Origin: Pseudomonadota bacterium
GTDB taxonomy: Bacteria; Pseudomonadota; Gammaproteobacteria; Xanthomonadales; Rhodanobacteraceae
Length of the DNA stretch: 64,000 bases
Assembly (NCBI GenBank): GCA_023388255.1
Contig: JAEWGO010000015.1
Location: 1 to 64,000, forward strand
Reading direction: 5' to 3'
How positions within the stretch are numbered: position 1 is the stretch's first letter; each line of letters opens with the position of its first letter. Of this stretch, positions 16,813 through 25,596 are shown piece after piece. The notes under the pieces are model-generated. The model was not told the DNA's origin and did not search any database. It worked only from the letters and a program-made list of their open reading frames with translations. A program made the position numbers and the translations under genes.

Positions 16813-19557
16813 TCAGCCCGTGTTCTGCAACGCCTGTGCAACGCCATGCACGGTCGACACCAGCGCCGCGAAGGTCGCGTCATCTTCCGAGCCGGCAGCG
16901 CGCCAGCGTTGCAGCAGGTCGGCCTGGATCAGGCTCATCGGATCGGTGTACGGATTGCGCAGGCGGATCGACAGCGCCAAGCGCGGATCGTCGGCGAGCA
17001 ACTGGTCGTTGCCGCGCAAGCGCAGTACCCAGTCGATCGTGCGCGCGAACTCGGCGGCGAGGCCGGGGAAGATCGTCGCGTGCAAGGGTCCGGCAAGTTC
17101 CGAGAAGCGTTCGGCAATGCCGAGGTCGCTTTTCGCCAGCACCATTTCGAGATCTTCGATGAGGGTGCGGAAGAACGCCCAGTCGCGCGCCATCTCGCGC
17201 AAGGTGCCCTCGTCGCCGCGCGCCGCCGCCGCATCGAGCGCGCTGCCGACGCCGTACCAGCCGGGCAGGTTCGAGCGGCACTGCGTCCACGCGAACACCC
17301 ACGGAATCGCGCGCAGGCTGGCGACACCGCCGCTGCCACCGCGCCGCGCCGGACGCGAGCCTAGCGTCATGCGCTCGATCACGTCGATCGGCGTCGCCGC
17401 ACGGAAATAGTCGACGAACTCCGGCGTGCCGGCGACCAGGGTGCGATACGCGATTTCACCATCGGCGGCGAGGCGCGCCATCGTCTCGCGCCAGCGCGTC
17501 TCGCGCGGCTCGAACGGGCGCGGTCGCAAGGTCGCGGCGAGCACGGCGCCGACGGTCTGTTCGAGGTTGCGCACGGCCAGCGCGCGCAGGCCGTATTTCT
17601 GGTGGATGACCTCGCCCTGCTCGGTCACGCGCAGGTGCGCCGCGACCGCGCCGCGTGGCGCGGCCATGACCGCGCGCGAGGTCTTGCCGCCGCCGCGGCT
17701 GACCGAACCGCCGCGGCCGTGGAAGAATACGAGGTCGACACCGGCCGCGCGCGCGACGTCGAGCAGGTCGACCTGCGCGCGCTGCAACGCCCAGCGCGCG
17801 GCGAGGATGCCGCCGTCCTTTGCGCTGTCGGAATAGCCGAGCATGATCGTCTGGCGATGGCCGCGCGCGGCCAGATGCGCGCGATAGACCGGATCGCCGA
17901 GCAACGCGGCCAGCGTGCGCGAAGCCGCGCGCAAGTCCACGATCGTCTCGAACAGCGGCGCGATATCGAGCGGTACCGCGCCGCTCGCGTCGACGAGTCC
18001 GCCGGCGCGTGCCAGCGCAAGCACGGCAAGCACGTCAGCCGCGCTGCCGGCCATGCTGATGATGTAGACGCCGAGCGCGTCGTCGCCATAACGTCGGCGT
18101 GCATCGGCGATCGTGGCGAACACCGCGACATTCCGCGCCAGCGTCGCCGGATTGGAGGGTTCGTCCGCAGCATTCGTATCGGCCGAAAGCGCGCGTTCGC
18201 CGCTCGCATACGGCGCCAGCATCGCGGCACGTGTCGCAGCATCGTCGGGCAGGTCGGCCAGCGTCTCGGCGATCGCGGCTGCATGCACGCGCGAATCCTG
18301 GCGCACGTCGAGTCGCGCCAGATGAAAGCCGAATGCGGCGACGCGGCGTTGCAACCGGCGCACGGCGAACCAGCCGGCATGGGCGCCGCCGTGCGCGCGC
18401 AGGCTGCTCGCGATCAATGCGATGTCGGCCGCAAATTCGGCCGCGTCGCGATAGGCCTGCGGCGCGTCCGCGCCAGTCGCGTCGAGACGCGCGTCGATCA
18501 GTTGCAACAGCACGCGATACGGCATGTTCGCGTGGCGCGGGCGGATCTGCGCGGTCGCGTCCGGCAATGCTGCACGGTAGTCGGCTACACGCGCGAGCAG
18601 CGCAGGCTCGACCGCGACGCGGTCCGATGTCTGGCTGAGCGCGCGACCCAGTTGCGTGCATTCGTGCCGGTAGCACGCCAGCACGCGCTCGCGCTGCATG
18701 CGGAACGTGGCGGCGATGGTGCTCGCGTCGACGTTCGGATTCCCGTCCATGTCGCCGCCCACCCATGAGGCGAAACGCAGCACGCGCGGCAGCGCGGGGC
18801 AGGTGCCGTAGACCGCGACAATGGCGTCCTCGAGTGCCTCGAAGAACACCGGCAGCACGCGATAGATCGGGTCGGACAGGTAGAAGCCGACGTGGTCGAC
18901 CTCGTCGGCAACCGACGGTCGCACGCGCGAAAGGTCGGCGGTCTGCCAGCTCGCGGTCAGCGCCATGCGCAGGCGCGCCCAGTCGGCCGTGCGCTCGCGC
19001 GGCGTGCGCGGGCCGCTGAGGTCGGCGATCAATGCGCGCAGGATATCCTGTTCCTTTTCGAGCAGCGCGCGGCGCGATGCTTCGGTCGGATGCGCGGTGA
19101 ATACCGGTTCGACATCGAGCTTGCCGAGCACGCCGAGCAGCTCGTCGATGCCGACGCCGGCGTTGCGCAGGCGCAGCAGCACGTCGTGCAGTCCGTCCGG
19201 CTGCGGCGCCGCGCCGGCGATCTCGTACTCGCGCCGGCGCCGCACGCGATGCACGCGCTCGGCGATGTTGACGACCTGGAAATACGTCGCGAACGCGCGG
19301 CTCAGCGCATCGGCATTGGCGGCGTCGAGACCTTCGAGCAGATGCGCCAGCGTTGCCGCCGGCTCGTCGCGTTCGCGTCGTTCGATCGCCGCCTTGCGCG
19401 CGGCCTCGACCTGCGCGAACAGCGCCTCGCCGCTCTGCTCGATCAGCAGTTCGCCGACCAGGCGGCCGAGGCGACCGACCTCGTCGCGCAAGGCCAGGTC
19501 GTTCGGTCCGAATTCGATCTCGCGCAATTGACGCACGCCGTACTCCAAAAGATCCAC
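16813..19557 (-). CDS. ppc: Phosphoenolpyruvate carboxylase
   Basis: This 914-aa anaplerotic enzyme converts PEP and bicarbonate to oxaloacetate. The catalytic His region VFTAHPTEASRRALL (residues ~155), FHGRGGSVSRGGGKTSRAVM, EQGEVIHQKYGLR and GSRPARRGGSGGVASLRAIPW are complete, and the chain ends in the invariant Asn-Thr-Gly. Translation starts with GTG at 19557. A weak TAAGCT box lies six bases upstream without a Shine-Dalgarno sequence. The size is normal for bacterial Ppc. Confidence 0.97.
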   Translation of the reverse strand: MDLLEYGVRQLREIEFGPNDLALRDEVGRLGRLVGELLIEQSGEALFAQVEAARKAAIERRERDEPAATLAHLLEGLDAANADALSRAFATYFQVVNIAERVHRVRRRREYEIAGAAPQPDGLHDVLLRLRNAGVGIDELLGVLGKLDVEPVFTAHPTEASRRALLEKEQDILRALIADLSGPRTPRERTADWARLRMALTASWQTADLSRVRPSVADEVDHVGFYLSDPIYRVLPVFFEALEDAIVAVYGTCPALPRVLRFASWVGGDMDGNPNVDASTIAATFRMQRERVLACYRHECTQLGRALSQTSDRVAVEPALLARVADYRAALPDATAQIRPRHANMPYRVLLQLIDARLDATGADAPQAYRDAAEFAADIALIASSLRAHGGAHAGWFAVRRLQRRVAAFGFHLARLDVRQDSRVHAAAIAETLADLPDDAATRAAMLAPYASGERALSADTNAADEPSNPATLARNVAVFATIADARRRYGDDALGVYIISMAGSAADVLAVLALARAGGLVDASGAVPLDIAPLFETIVDLRAASRTLAALLGDPVYRAHLAARGHRQTIMLGYSDSAKDGGILAARWALQRAQVDLLDVARAAGVDLVFFHGRGGSVSRGGGKTSRAVMAAPRGAVAAHLRVTEQGEVIHQKYGLRALAVRNLEQTVGAVLAATLRPRPFEPRETRWRETMARLAADGEIAYRTLVAGTPEFVDYFRAATPIDVIERMTLGSRPARRGGSGGVASLRAIPWVFAWTQCRSNLPGWYGVGSALDAAAARGDEGTLREMARDWAFFRTLIEDLEMVLAKSDLGIAERFSELAGPLHATIFPGLAAEFARTIDWVLRLRGNDQLLADDPRLALSIRLRNPYTDPMSLIQADLLQRWRAAGSEDDATFAALVSTVHGVAQALQNTG

Positions 19558-19579
19558 GCATCGAGCTTAGCAGCCCGGC

Positions 19580-20566
19580 TCAGGCACCCCGGTCGGTACG
19601 CAAGGTTTTCGTTGCGCGCGTGTCGCCGGCGGAGTCGCGCCCGACCAGCACGCCGAGGCCGACGATGCCCGCGACGACGAACAGCGCTCCGAACGCGGCC
19701 CATCCGTGCGGTGCCGCTTCACCGAGGAAGGCGACGCCGAGCGCGGTCGAGAACAGCAGCTCGGCCGCTTGCATCGCTTCGACCGCACCGAGCGCGGCCG
19801 GATCGTTGCGTACCATGCCGGTCGCCTGGAAGAACAGGATCGTCGCGACCGTGCCGGCGAACAATGCGACGCCGGCGGCCAGCCATACCTGTTGCAGCGC
19901 CGGCGCACCGGCGACGTGGCCGGCATACGCGGCGACGATCCACCAGAACGGCTGGCTCGCGAGCGTCATGCCGAACACGCGCTGCGTCGCGTTCAGATCC
20001 TCGCCGCTGCGTTCGAGGTGCAGCAGGATCGCGCGGTTGCCGAGCGGATACAGGAACGCCGACAACGTGACCGCGCCCAGCGCGAGCCACGCATCCGCAT
20101 CGAGGCGACCGTGGAAATGTCCGGCTTGCATGATCGCGATGCCGAGCACGATCACGCCGCCGAGCGCGAGCGCACGACGCGGCAGGCGCGCGCGCTGGTC
20201 GCGATACAGCAGCGGAGCCAGAAGCATGCCGGCGATCACGGTCAGCTGGAACGTGCCGGCGACCAGCCACGCCGGCGCGTACGCGGCTGCCCAGGTCAGG
20301 CAGACGCAGAACAGGGTGAAGCCGATCCCGCTCCAGCCGAGCCAGATCCACGGATGCGCGCGCAACGCGCGCAGGACCGATGCGAATCCTCCGCGCCACG
20401 GCATCAACACCGCCAGCATCGGCAGGGTCAGAAGGTAGCGCAATGCCGCCGACCACGCCCAATGGCCGCCGGCGCTCGCCATCGCGCGGTTCAGCACATA
20501 GGTGGCGGTGAAGAACAGGGCGGAAGCGAGCGCGAGTGCGACGGCGGTGAAGGCGGTACGGCGCAT
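19580..20566 (-). CDS. DMT-superfamily transporter (multidrug resistance efflux type)
   Basis: This 328-aa inner-membrane protein has about ten hydrophobic helices arranged as two similar halves, as in EamA/DMT transporters. The N-terminal half has LALASALFFTATYVLNRAM; the second half has LGAVEAMQAAELLFSTALG. It resembles the 'multidrug resistance efflux transporter' branch (EmrE-like). The substrate is unknown. It is transcribed toward ppc but ends 22 bases before that gene's start, so the two may be co-transcribed. Confidence 0.8.
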   Translation of the reverse strand: MRRTAFTAVALALASALFFTATYVLNRAMASAGGHWAWSAALRYLLTLPMLAVLMPWRGGFASVLRALRAHPWIWLGWSGIGFTLFCVCLTWAAAYAPAWLVAGTFQLTVIAGMLLAPLLYRDQRARLPRRALALGGVIVLGIAIMQAGHFHGRLDADAWLALGAVTLSAFLYPLGNRAILLHLERSGEDLNATQRVFGMTLASQPFWWIVAAYAGHVAGAPALQQVWLAAGVALFAGTVATILFFQATGMVRNDPAALGAVEAMQAAELLFSTALGVAFLGEAAPHGWAAFGALFVVAGIVGLGVLVGRDSAGDTRATKTLRTDRGA

Positions 20567-20950
20567 GGTGGAATGGTCGGAAATTCCCGGGGCGGTCTTG
20601 ATCGTCGGTTGGCCGACGCATCGCGTTCGTGGAGCTTAGCAAGCATCGCCGCGGAGCACGCTTGCCGATCCGCGTGCGCGAAGTGCGAGCGCGGTCACGA
20701 ATTCCTGCATTGGGTCGGCCCGTTCCGTGCTTTGCCATTCGGGCGGCGAGTATCGTTGTCGACAAAATGTACTATGTATACAAATACCAATATCGCTGGA
20801 CGAAACGTCGCGATGAATCCGACGCCGCTCGGCCAAGTCTTGACGTATGCGACAGCGTAGAAGCGAAGCGTTGTCGTCGTAGTCGACGGCGGCGCGGCCA
20901 CCGGTGCAAGCGGGGCGGGGTGGTCACGGAACACCGCAGGGAGGGTTGCA
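20567..20950. other. Intergenic region before the ACT-V4R gene
   Basis: This 384-base divergent gap has no convincing gene. An AT-rich patch around 20755-20785 contains the dyad TTGTCGACAA and TACTATGTATACAAATACC, which stands out from its GC-rich surroundings and probably holds a promoter for the plus-strand gene. GGGAGGG before 20951 is the ribosome-binding site. No known operator was recognised. Confidence 0.4.
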
Positions 20951-21724
20951 ATGGCTGATACCGAATTCAGGGTCGTCTCCGATCGGCGTGAAGGGCTCCT
21001 GCTGGAACTGGGCCGTCTCGTCATTGCGAGCGGCTTCACGCTGCAGCGCCAGCGCATGGAGCGGACCGGCGAAGGCGTCGTGTTGACCATGGTCGTACGC
21101 GGCCCGGAAACGAGCCTGCTGACCCTGGAGGATCGTCTCGGCAGCCATCCGTTGGTGCTGAGTTTCGAGGCCGGCGCGCCGGATGCGACGCGCTCACCGT
21201 CAGCGACACCCGAGCCGGTGCGCGCGCGTCCCGCGGTCGAACGCAGCGCCGATGCGGTCGTGGCCACTGCCGGCCCAGACCACGCCCGCGTCGAGGCGCT
21301 GCTGCCGTCGCTGGCGCGAGACTATCCCGACATCTTCAGCCGCGTGCTCGCATTCGAGCACGAACTGCCGGCGGCGCAAAGGGAACCGACCACGCGCTAT
21401 GCAGGCACGCGCGTTGGCGCCTGGATCTACAAGCGCGACTACGCGCTCGGTGCGCGCCTGAACCTGGCCGAATCGGTCAAGCACATCGCGTTGCCGGCGA
21501 TGCGCCAGCTGCTGCGCGACACCGAACTCGGCAACGAAGGATTGCGCATCCTCAAGAGTCCGTTCGCCGGCATCGGCCTGCATCGCGGTGCGAGTTGCCA
21601 CTTCCTGCGCGGCTGTCTCGAGGGTCTTCTCAACGAGCCAGGTCACCTCGGTCATCCACGCATCATGGAGACGTTCTGCCGCAACAGCGGTGCCGATGTC
21701 TGCACGTTCACGTTCAGCGCCTGA
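20951..21724 (+). CDS. ACT-like domain plus V4R (4-vinyl reductase) domain protein
   Basis: This 257-aa soluble protein has an ACT-like fold in residues ~1-80 (FRVVSDRREGLLLELGRLV; TMVVRGPETSLLTLEDRLG), a Pro/Ala linker (~85-110), and a C-terminal domain whose end (SPFAGIGLHRGASCHFLRGC, then EGLLNEP...CRNSGADVCTF) follows the Cys-bearing end of V4R domains. V4R domains bind small hydrophobic ligands in regulators such as DmpR and in bacteriochlorophyll synthesis. It has no DNA-binding or output domain, so it may act on a partner. An MHYT protein follows after 22 bases. The call is from motif pattern. Confidence 0.6.
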   Translation: MADTEFRVVSDRREGLLLELGRLVIASGFTLQRQRMERTGEGVVLTMVVRGPETSLLTLEDRLGSHPLVLSFEAGAPDATRSPSATPEPVRARPAVERSADAVVATAGPDHARVEALLPSLARDYPDIFSRVLAFEHELPAAQREPTTRYAGTRVGAWIYKRDYALGARLNLAESVKHIALPAMRQLLRDTELGNEGLRILKSPFAGIGLHRGASCHFLRGCLEGLLNEPGHLGHPRIMETFCRNSGADVCTFTFSA

Positions 21725-21746
21725 TCCATAAACAAGGGGATTCCAC

Positions 21747-22490
21747 ATGCACGACCATGCCATCCAATGCATCCACGACCCGTTGCTCGCGGCGTTGTCC
21801 TATCTGGTCGCCGTACTCGGTTCGTACACCGCGCTGCAACTCGCCATCGGCATTCCCGCCGCGGCCAATCCGCGCGAGCGCATGCAGGCGGTGTTCGCTT
21901 CCGGCGCGGCGATGGGCGGTGCGATCTGGGCCATGCACTTCATCGCCATGCTCGCCTGCAAGATGGACATCGTGGTGACCTACGGCATCGGCCTGACCGT
22001 GCTGTCGGCGATCATCGCGATGCTGTCGTGCATGGCCGGGCTGGCGATCGCCGGCACCGGCCTGTTCACCTGGGGCAAGCTCGCCCTCGGCGGCCTGTTC
22101 ATGGGCGTCGGCGTGGCCGGCATGCACTACACCGGCATGGCGGCGATGCTGATGCCGGCCGACATCGAATACGACACCGGCATCGTGCTGGCGTCGGTGC
22201 TGGTGGCGGTGGTCGCGTCGATCGCCGCGCTCTGGCTCGCGTTCAACATGCGCGGCGCCGCGCAGATGCTCGGCAGTGCGCTGGTCATGGGTGTCGCGGT
22301 CTGCGGCATGCATTACCTCGGCATGAGCGCCGCGAGCTTCCATCCGAACAGCGGCAATCCCGCGGCGGCTGACGGCCTCAGCGGTGCCTACCTCGGCGCG
22401 ACGATCTTCGGCGTCACCACCTTGCTGCTCGCGACCGTGCTCGTGATGAGCCTGCTGCGCCAGCAACGCCGCGCGATGGTCAGGATCTGA
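21747..22490 (+). CDS. Stand-alone MHYT-domain membrane sensor protein
   Basis: This 247-aa inner-membrane protein has about seven hydrophobic helices and the repeated MHYT-type motifs AMHFIAML, GMHYTGMAAM and GMHYLGMSA, whose His/Met residues are proposed to bind copper and sense O2, CO or NO. Most MHYT proteins carry GGDEF/EAL or kinase outputs, but this one ends after the membrane domain (LRQQRRAMVRI). AAGGGG lies before the ATG. It is probably co-transcribed with the ACT-V4R protein, which could supply the cytoplasmic partner. Confidence 0.88.
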   Translation: MHDHAIQCIHDPLLAALSYLVAVLGSYTALQLAIGIPAAANPRERMQAVFASGAAMGGAIWAMHFIAMLACKMDIVVTYGIGLTVLSAIIAMLSCMAGLAIAGTGLFTWGKLALGGLFMGVGVAGMHYTGMAAMLMPADIEYDTGIVLASVLVAVVASIAALWLAFNMRGAAQMLGSALVMGVAVCGMHYLGMSAASFHPNSGNPAAADGLSGAYLGATIFGVTTLLLATVLVMSLLRQQRRAMVRI

Positions 22491-22502
22491 CCGCCGACGA
22501 CT

Positions 22503-22519
22503 GGCGGCGCAACGCCGCC
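22503..22519. terminator. GC hairpin between convergent MHYT and bioC genes
   Basis: GGCGGCG-CAA-CGCCGCC lies in the 37-base gap between converging genes. No T-tract follows in either direction, so intrinsic termination is uncertain. Confidence 0.3.
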
Positions 22520-22527
22520 GGTCGCTG

Positions 22528-23430
22528 TCAACGCCGGCGGCTGCCGCGCAGGCGTTCGATCGGAAAACTGGCGACGTCGCTGCCGCCGCGTCGCCGCGGC
22601 TGGCCCGGTTCCGGCGCCAGCGCATGCGCGTAGACCACCTCGTACGTCGCCGGCAGCACGCCGTCGCGACGGAACGTTTCATACGCATCGAGCACAGCGC
22701 GCAGATGCGCCTTGCCGGTCAGCGCGCGCTGGCGCTGCGCGTCCGCATTGGTCGCGCCGATCGCGCGCAACTCGTGCATCAGGGCGCGCGCATCGGCGTA
22801 GGTCAGCGTGAAGTCTTCGCGTTCGAGCACCGGATCGCGGAAGCCGGTCGCGAGCAGCGCGTCGCCGATGTCGTGCATGTCGACGAAGCGGCTCACGTGC
22901 GGCGTCTTGTCGACGGCGGCGAACGCCGCGCGCAACTCCTTCAGCGTATCCGGCCCGAAGGTCGAGAACAGCAGCAGGCCACCGGGACGCAGTACGCGGC
23001 GGAACTCGTCGATCGCCAAGCCAGGATCCTCGCACCATTGCAGGCACAGGCTCGAATGCACGAGGTCGATGCTGGCGTCGGCGAGTGGCAGCGCCTGCGC
23101 GTCCGCGCAGACCAGGTCGAGATCCGCGTGCTCCTGTTGCGTTGATGTCGACGCGGCCTCGCTTGCCCTCGCTCGTGCGATGTCGAGCATCGGCAGCGCG
23201 AGATCGAGCGCAATGAGTTCGGCTTCATGGAAGCGTTCGTGCAGCGCCATCGCGCCGCTGCCGGGCCCGCAGCCGACGTCCAGCACGCGCGTCGGCTTCA
23301 GTTCGATGTCGTCGAGACGCTCGCGCAGGCGCAAGCCGACCTCGGCTTGCAGCAGCGCATGCGCTTCGTAGCTCGCGGCGGCGCGACCGAATGCGCGGCG
23401 GATGTGCGCGCGGTCGAGTCCGGCGCTCAT
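22528..23430 (-). CDS. bioC: Malonyl-[ACP] O-methyltransferase BioC
   Basis: This 300-aa SAM-dependent enzyme methylates malonyl-ACP to start pimelate synthesis for biotin. The N-terminal AHIRRAFGRAAASYEAHALLQ, SAM-binding VLDVGCGPGSGAMALHERF and the SSLCLQWCEDPGLAIDEFRRVLR-type region (Trp-Cys) are BioC hallmarks. The ATG at 23430 overlaps the bioH stop (ATGA). It is the last gene of bioB-orf-bioF-bioH-bioC. The C-terminal ~25 residues are basic and unconserved. Confidence 0.92.
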   Translation of the reverse strand: MSAGLDRAHIRRAFGRAAASYEAHALLQAEVGLRLRERLDDIELKPTRVLDVGCGPGSGAMALHERFHEAELIALDLALPMLDIARARASEAASTSTQQEHADLDLVCADAQALPLADASIDLVHSSLCLQWCEDPGLAIDEFRRVLRPGGLLLFSTFGPDTLKELRAAFAAVDKTPHVSRFVDMHDIGDALLATGFRDPVLEREDFTLTYADARALMHELRAIGATNADAQRQRALTGKAHLRAVLDAYETFRRDGVLPATYEVVYAHALAPEPGQPRRRGGSDVASFPIERLRGSRRR

Positions 23431-24206
23431 GCCGGCAGCTCGGCCGCGAATGCAACCAGCGCATCGGCGATCCCGGCCGCATGCTCGAGAAACGGTGCGT
23501 GGCCGCTGTTGTATTCGAGGCAGCGTCCATGCGGCGCCTGCGCGGCGGCCCATTGCAGCGCGCCCGGCGGCACCAGCCGGTCGCGGCGGCCGGCGATCCA
23601 CAGGCTCGGCATCGCGAGCCGTGCCACGTCCGCACGCAGATCGCTCGCATCGAGCGCGCGCAAGCCATCGGCGAGCGCCTCGATCGAGGGTTCGCCGCGC
23701 TCGAACACGATCCGCCGCAATTCGCGCAAGTCCGACTGCGCCTGCATCGAGCCCATCGTTTCGAGTGCGAGGAAGCGCTCGATCGCACGGCGGTAGCGCG
23801 CATGCAGCTCGTTGGCGAATTCGGCGAACACGCCGGCGGCGACGCCGTGCGGCCAGTCCGGTGCGGCGACGAAGCGCGGACTCGATGCGATAAGCCCAAG
23901 TCCGCGCACCTGCGCCGGCTCGTCCAGCGCCGCGCGCAGAGCGACCAGACCGCCGAGCGACCAGCCGAGCCACAGCGCGCGCGGCGTCGCGGCGGCGATG
24001 CGCTGCGCGCAGTCGACGAGTTCGAAATGCGCATCGTCATGGCTGTAGCCGTGTCCCGGCAGGTCCACCGCATGCACGCGAAAATGAGGCGTCAGCCGTT
24101 GCAGCAGCGGCGCGAAGATGCCGCCGTGCATTGCCCAGCCGTGGATCAGCACGAGGTCCGGACCGCTTCCCTGCACATCGATATGCATCGTGTCGTCGCT
24201 TCTCAT
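23427..24206 (-). CDS. bioH: Pimeloyl-[ACP] methyl ester esterase BioH
   Basis: This 259-aa alpha/beta hydrolase demethylates pimeloyl-ACP methyl ester. The oxyanion LIHGWAMHGG, nucleophile elbow GWSLGG, an Asp in WIAGRRDRLVPP and a His in NSGHAPFLEHA form the catalytic set. The start is taken as the ATG at 24206 that overlaps the bioF stop (TGATG). A second ATG at 24188 begins closer to the conserved fold. No Shine-Dalgarno sequence is visible, so translation is probably coupled to bioF. Confidence 0.9.
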   Translation of the reverse strand: MRSDDTMHIDVQGSGPDLVLIHGWAMHGGIFAPLLQRLTPHFRVHAVDLPGHGYSHDDAHFELVDCAQRIAAATPRALWLGWSLGGLVALRAALDEPAQVRGLGLIASSPRFVAAPDWPHGVAAGVFAEFANELHARYRRAIERFLALETMGSMQAQSDLRELRRIVFERGEPSIEALADGLRALDASDLRADVARLAMPSLWIAGRRDRLVPPGALQWAAAQAPHGRCLEYNSGHAPFLEHAAGIADALVAFAAELPA

Positions 24207-25381
24207 CAAGGGGAGGGTTTGAGCGCCGCAGCGAGCGCGTCGAGCACGCGTTCGACATCGCTTTCCGAGTGCAGCGCAGACAGGGTCAGGCGCAGCCGTG
24301 CCTGTCCTGTCGGCACGGTCGGCGGACGCACCGCCGGCACGTAAAAGCCTTCCGCTTCGAGTCGCGCCGAGATCGCGAGCGCGGCGGCGCTGTCGCCGAT
24401 CGACACCGGCTGGATCGGCGTGCGCGATTCCAGCAGCGCGATGCCGCGTTCGGCCGCGCCGTGCCGGAAATGCGCGATCAAGCGCACCAATCGATCACGG
24501 CGCCACCCTTCGAAGCGTGCAATCGCGATTGCCTTGCACGCCGCGGCGGCAAGCGCGGGCGGCATCGCGGTGGTGTAGACGAAGGTGCGCGCCGATTGCA
24601 CGAGTCCGTCGATCAGCGCGGCGCTGCCGGCGACGAACGCGCCGGCGACGCCGAGCGCCTTGCCGAGCGTCGCCATCAGCACCGGCACTTCGTCCTGCGA
24701 CAGCCCGGCTTCGGCCACGCTGCCGGCGCCGTCGGGTCCGAGCACGCCGAGGCCGTGCGCATCGTCGACCATCAAGGTCGCGCACTGCGTGCGGCACAGC
24801 GCTGCGAGCTGTGCCAGCGGCGCAACATCGCCATCCATGCTGAACACGCCGTCGGTCGCGAGCAGCGCAGCAGCGTCAGGCGCGCTATTGAACTGGCGCG
24901 TCGCGCTGGCGACATCCGCGTGCACGTAGCGCTTCAGCGTGCAGCCGGCGAGGCGCGCGCCGTCGAGCAGGCTGGCGTGGTTGAGTTTGTCCTGCACGCA
25001 CAGGTCGCCATCGCCGAGCAGCGCCGACAATGCACCGAGGTTGGCCATGTAGCCGGTCGAGAACAGCAGCGCGCGTTCGCGGCCGGTCCAGCGTGCGAGT
25101 GCTTCTTCAAGCGCCGCATGTTCCTCGCGATGGCCGCCGAGCAGGTGCGCCGCGCCGGCGCCGACGCCCCAGCGCGCGGCGGCTTGCATCAACGCTTCAG
25201 TCAACGCGGGATGTTGCGCGAGGCCGAGGTAATCGTTGCTGGCGAAGTTCAGCAGCGGCTTGCCGTCGATGACGACACGCGCGCCATCGACGTGTTCGAC
25301 AGTGCGCACGCGTCGCACGAGCGCAGCGCGCGCGCGTTGCGCATGGGCGTGCGCGAGGCGTTCAAGCAGATCGGACCGCAT
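24206..25381 (-). CDS. bioF: 8-amino-7-oxononanoate synthase BioF
   Basis: This 391-aa PLP enzyme condenses pimeloyl-ACP with alanine. NFASNDYLGLAQHP, GAGAAHLLGGHREEHAALE, DDAHGLGVLGPDG and the PLP-lysine segment ATLGKALGVAGAFVAG are intact. The ATG at 25381 gives a 20-base overlap with the upstream 77-aa gene; a TTG at 25399 is the alternative. The last codons (Lys-Pro-Ser-Pro) are encoded by CCCTCCCC, part of a short repeat also seen at 2350-2386. Confidence 0.95.
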   Translation of the reverse strand: MRSDLLERLAHAHAQRARAALVRRVRTVEHVDGARVVIDGKPLLNFASNDYLGLAQHPALTEALMQAAARWGVGAGAAHLLGGHREEHAALEEALARWTGRERALLFSTGYMANLGALSALLGDGDLCVQDKLNHASLLDGARLAGCTLKRYVHADVASATRQFNSAPDAAALLATDGVFSMDGDVAPLAQLAALCRTQCATLMVDDAHGLGVLGPDGAGSVAEAGLSQDEVPVLMATLGKALGVAGAFVAGSAALIDGLVQSARTFVYTTAMPPALAAAACKAIAIARFEGWRRDRLVRLIAHFRHGAAERGIALLESRTPIQPVSIGDSAAALAISARLEAEGFYVPAVRPPTVPTGQARLRLTLSALHSESDVERVLDALAAALKPSP

Positions 25382-25595
25382 CGAGGACAATGAGGGCAAT
25401 GACGAGTTCGATCACGACGACAAGGGTGCCGCAGATCTGCTGCACCGCGGCGACATGCGCCGGCAGCGTGCGCCAGCGATCGCGCACCTGTTCACGATAG
25501 CGTCGCGAGAGCAGGAAACGCCACGGCGCGACGCCGATCGCCAGCCACTCACCCGCTTGGACGAAGCCAGCGATCGCCTCGAGCAGCGAAAGCAT
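25362..25595 (-). CDS. Small membrane protein inside the biotin operon
   Basis: This 77-aa protein is not recognised. The N-terminal half is amphipathic with several aromatic residues (LLEAIAGFVQAGEWLAIG), the middle is basic (LLSRRYREQVRDRWR), and a hydrophobic helix (GTLVVVIELVIALIVLDAV) occupies the C-terminus, so it is probably a single-pass inner-membrane protein. It starts two bases after bioB ends and overlaps bioF, so it is co-translated with the biotin genes. Function is unknown. Confidence 0.7.
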   Translation of the reverse strand: MLSLLEAIAGFVQAGEWLAIGVAPWRFLLSRRYREQVRDRWRTLPAHVAAVQQICGTLVVVIELVIALIVLDAVRSA

Positions 25596-25596
25596 G

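Noticed and set aside
20755..20785. AT-rich dyad (TTGTCGACAA, TACTATGTATAC) considered as a LexA box
   Set aside because: Spacing and half-sites do not match the Xanthomonadales LexA consensus (TTAGTA-N-TACTA type).
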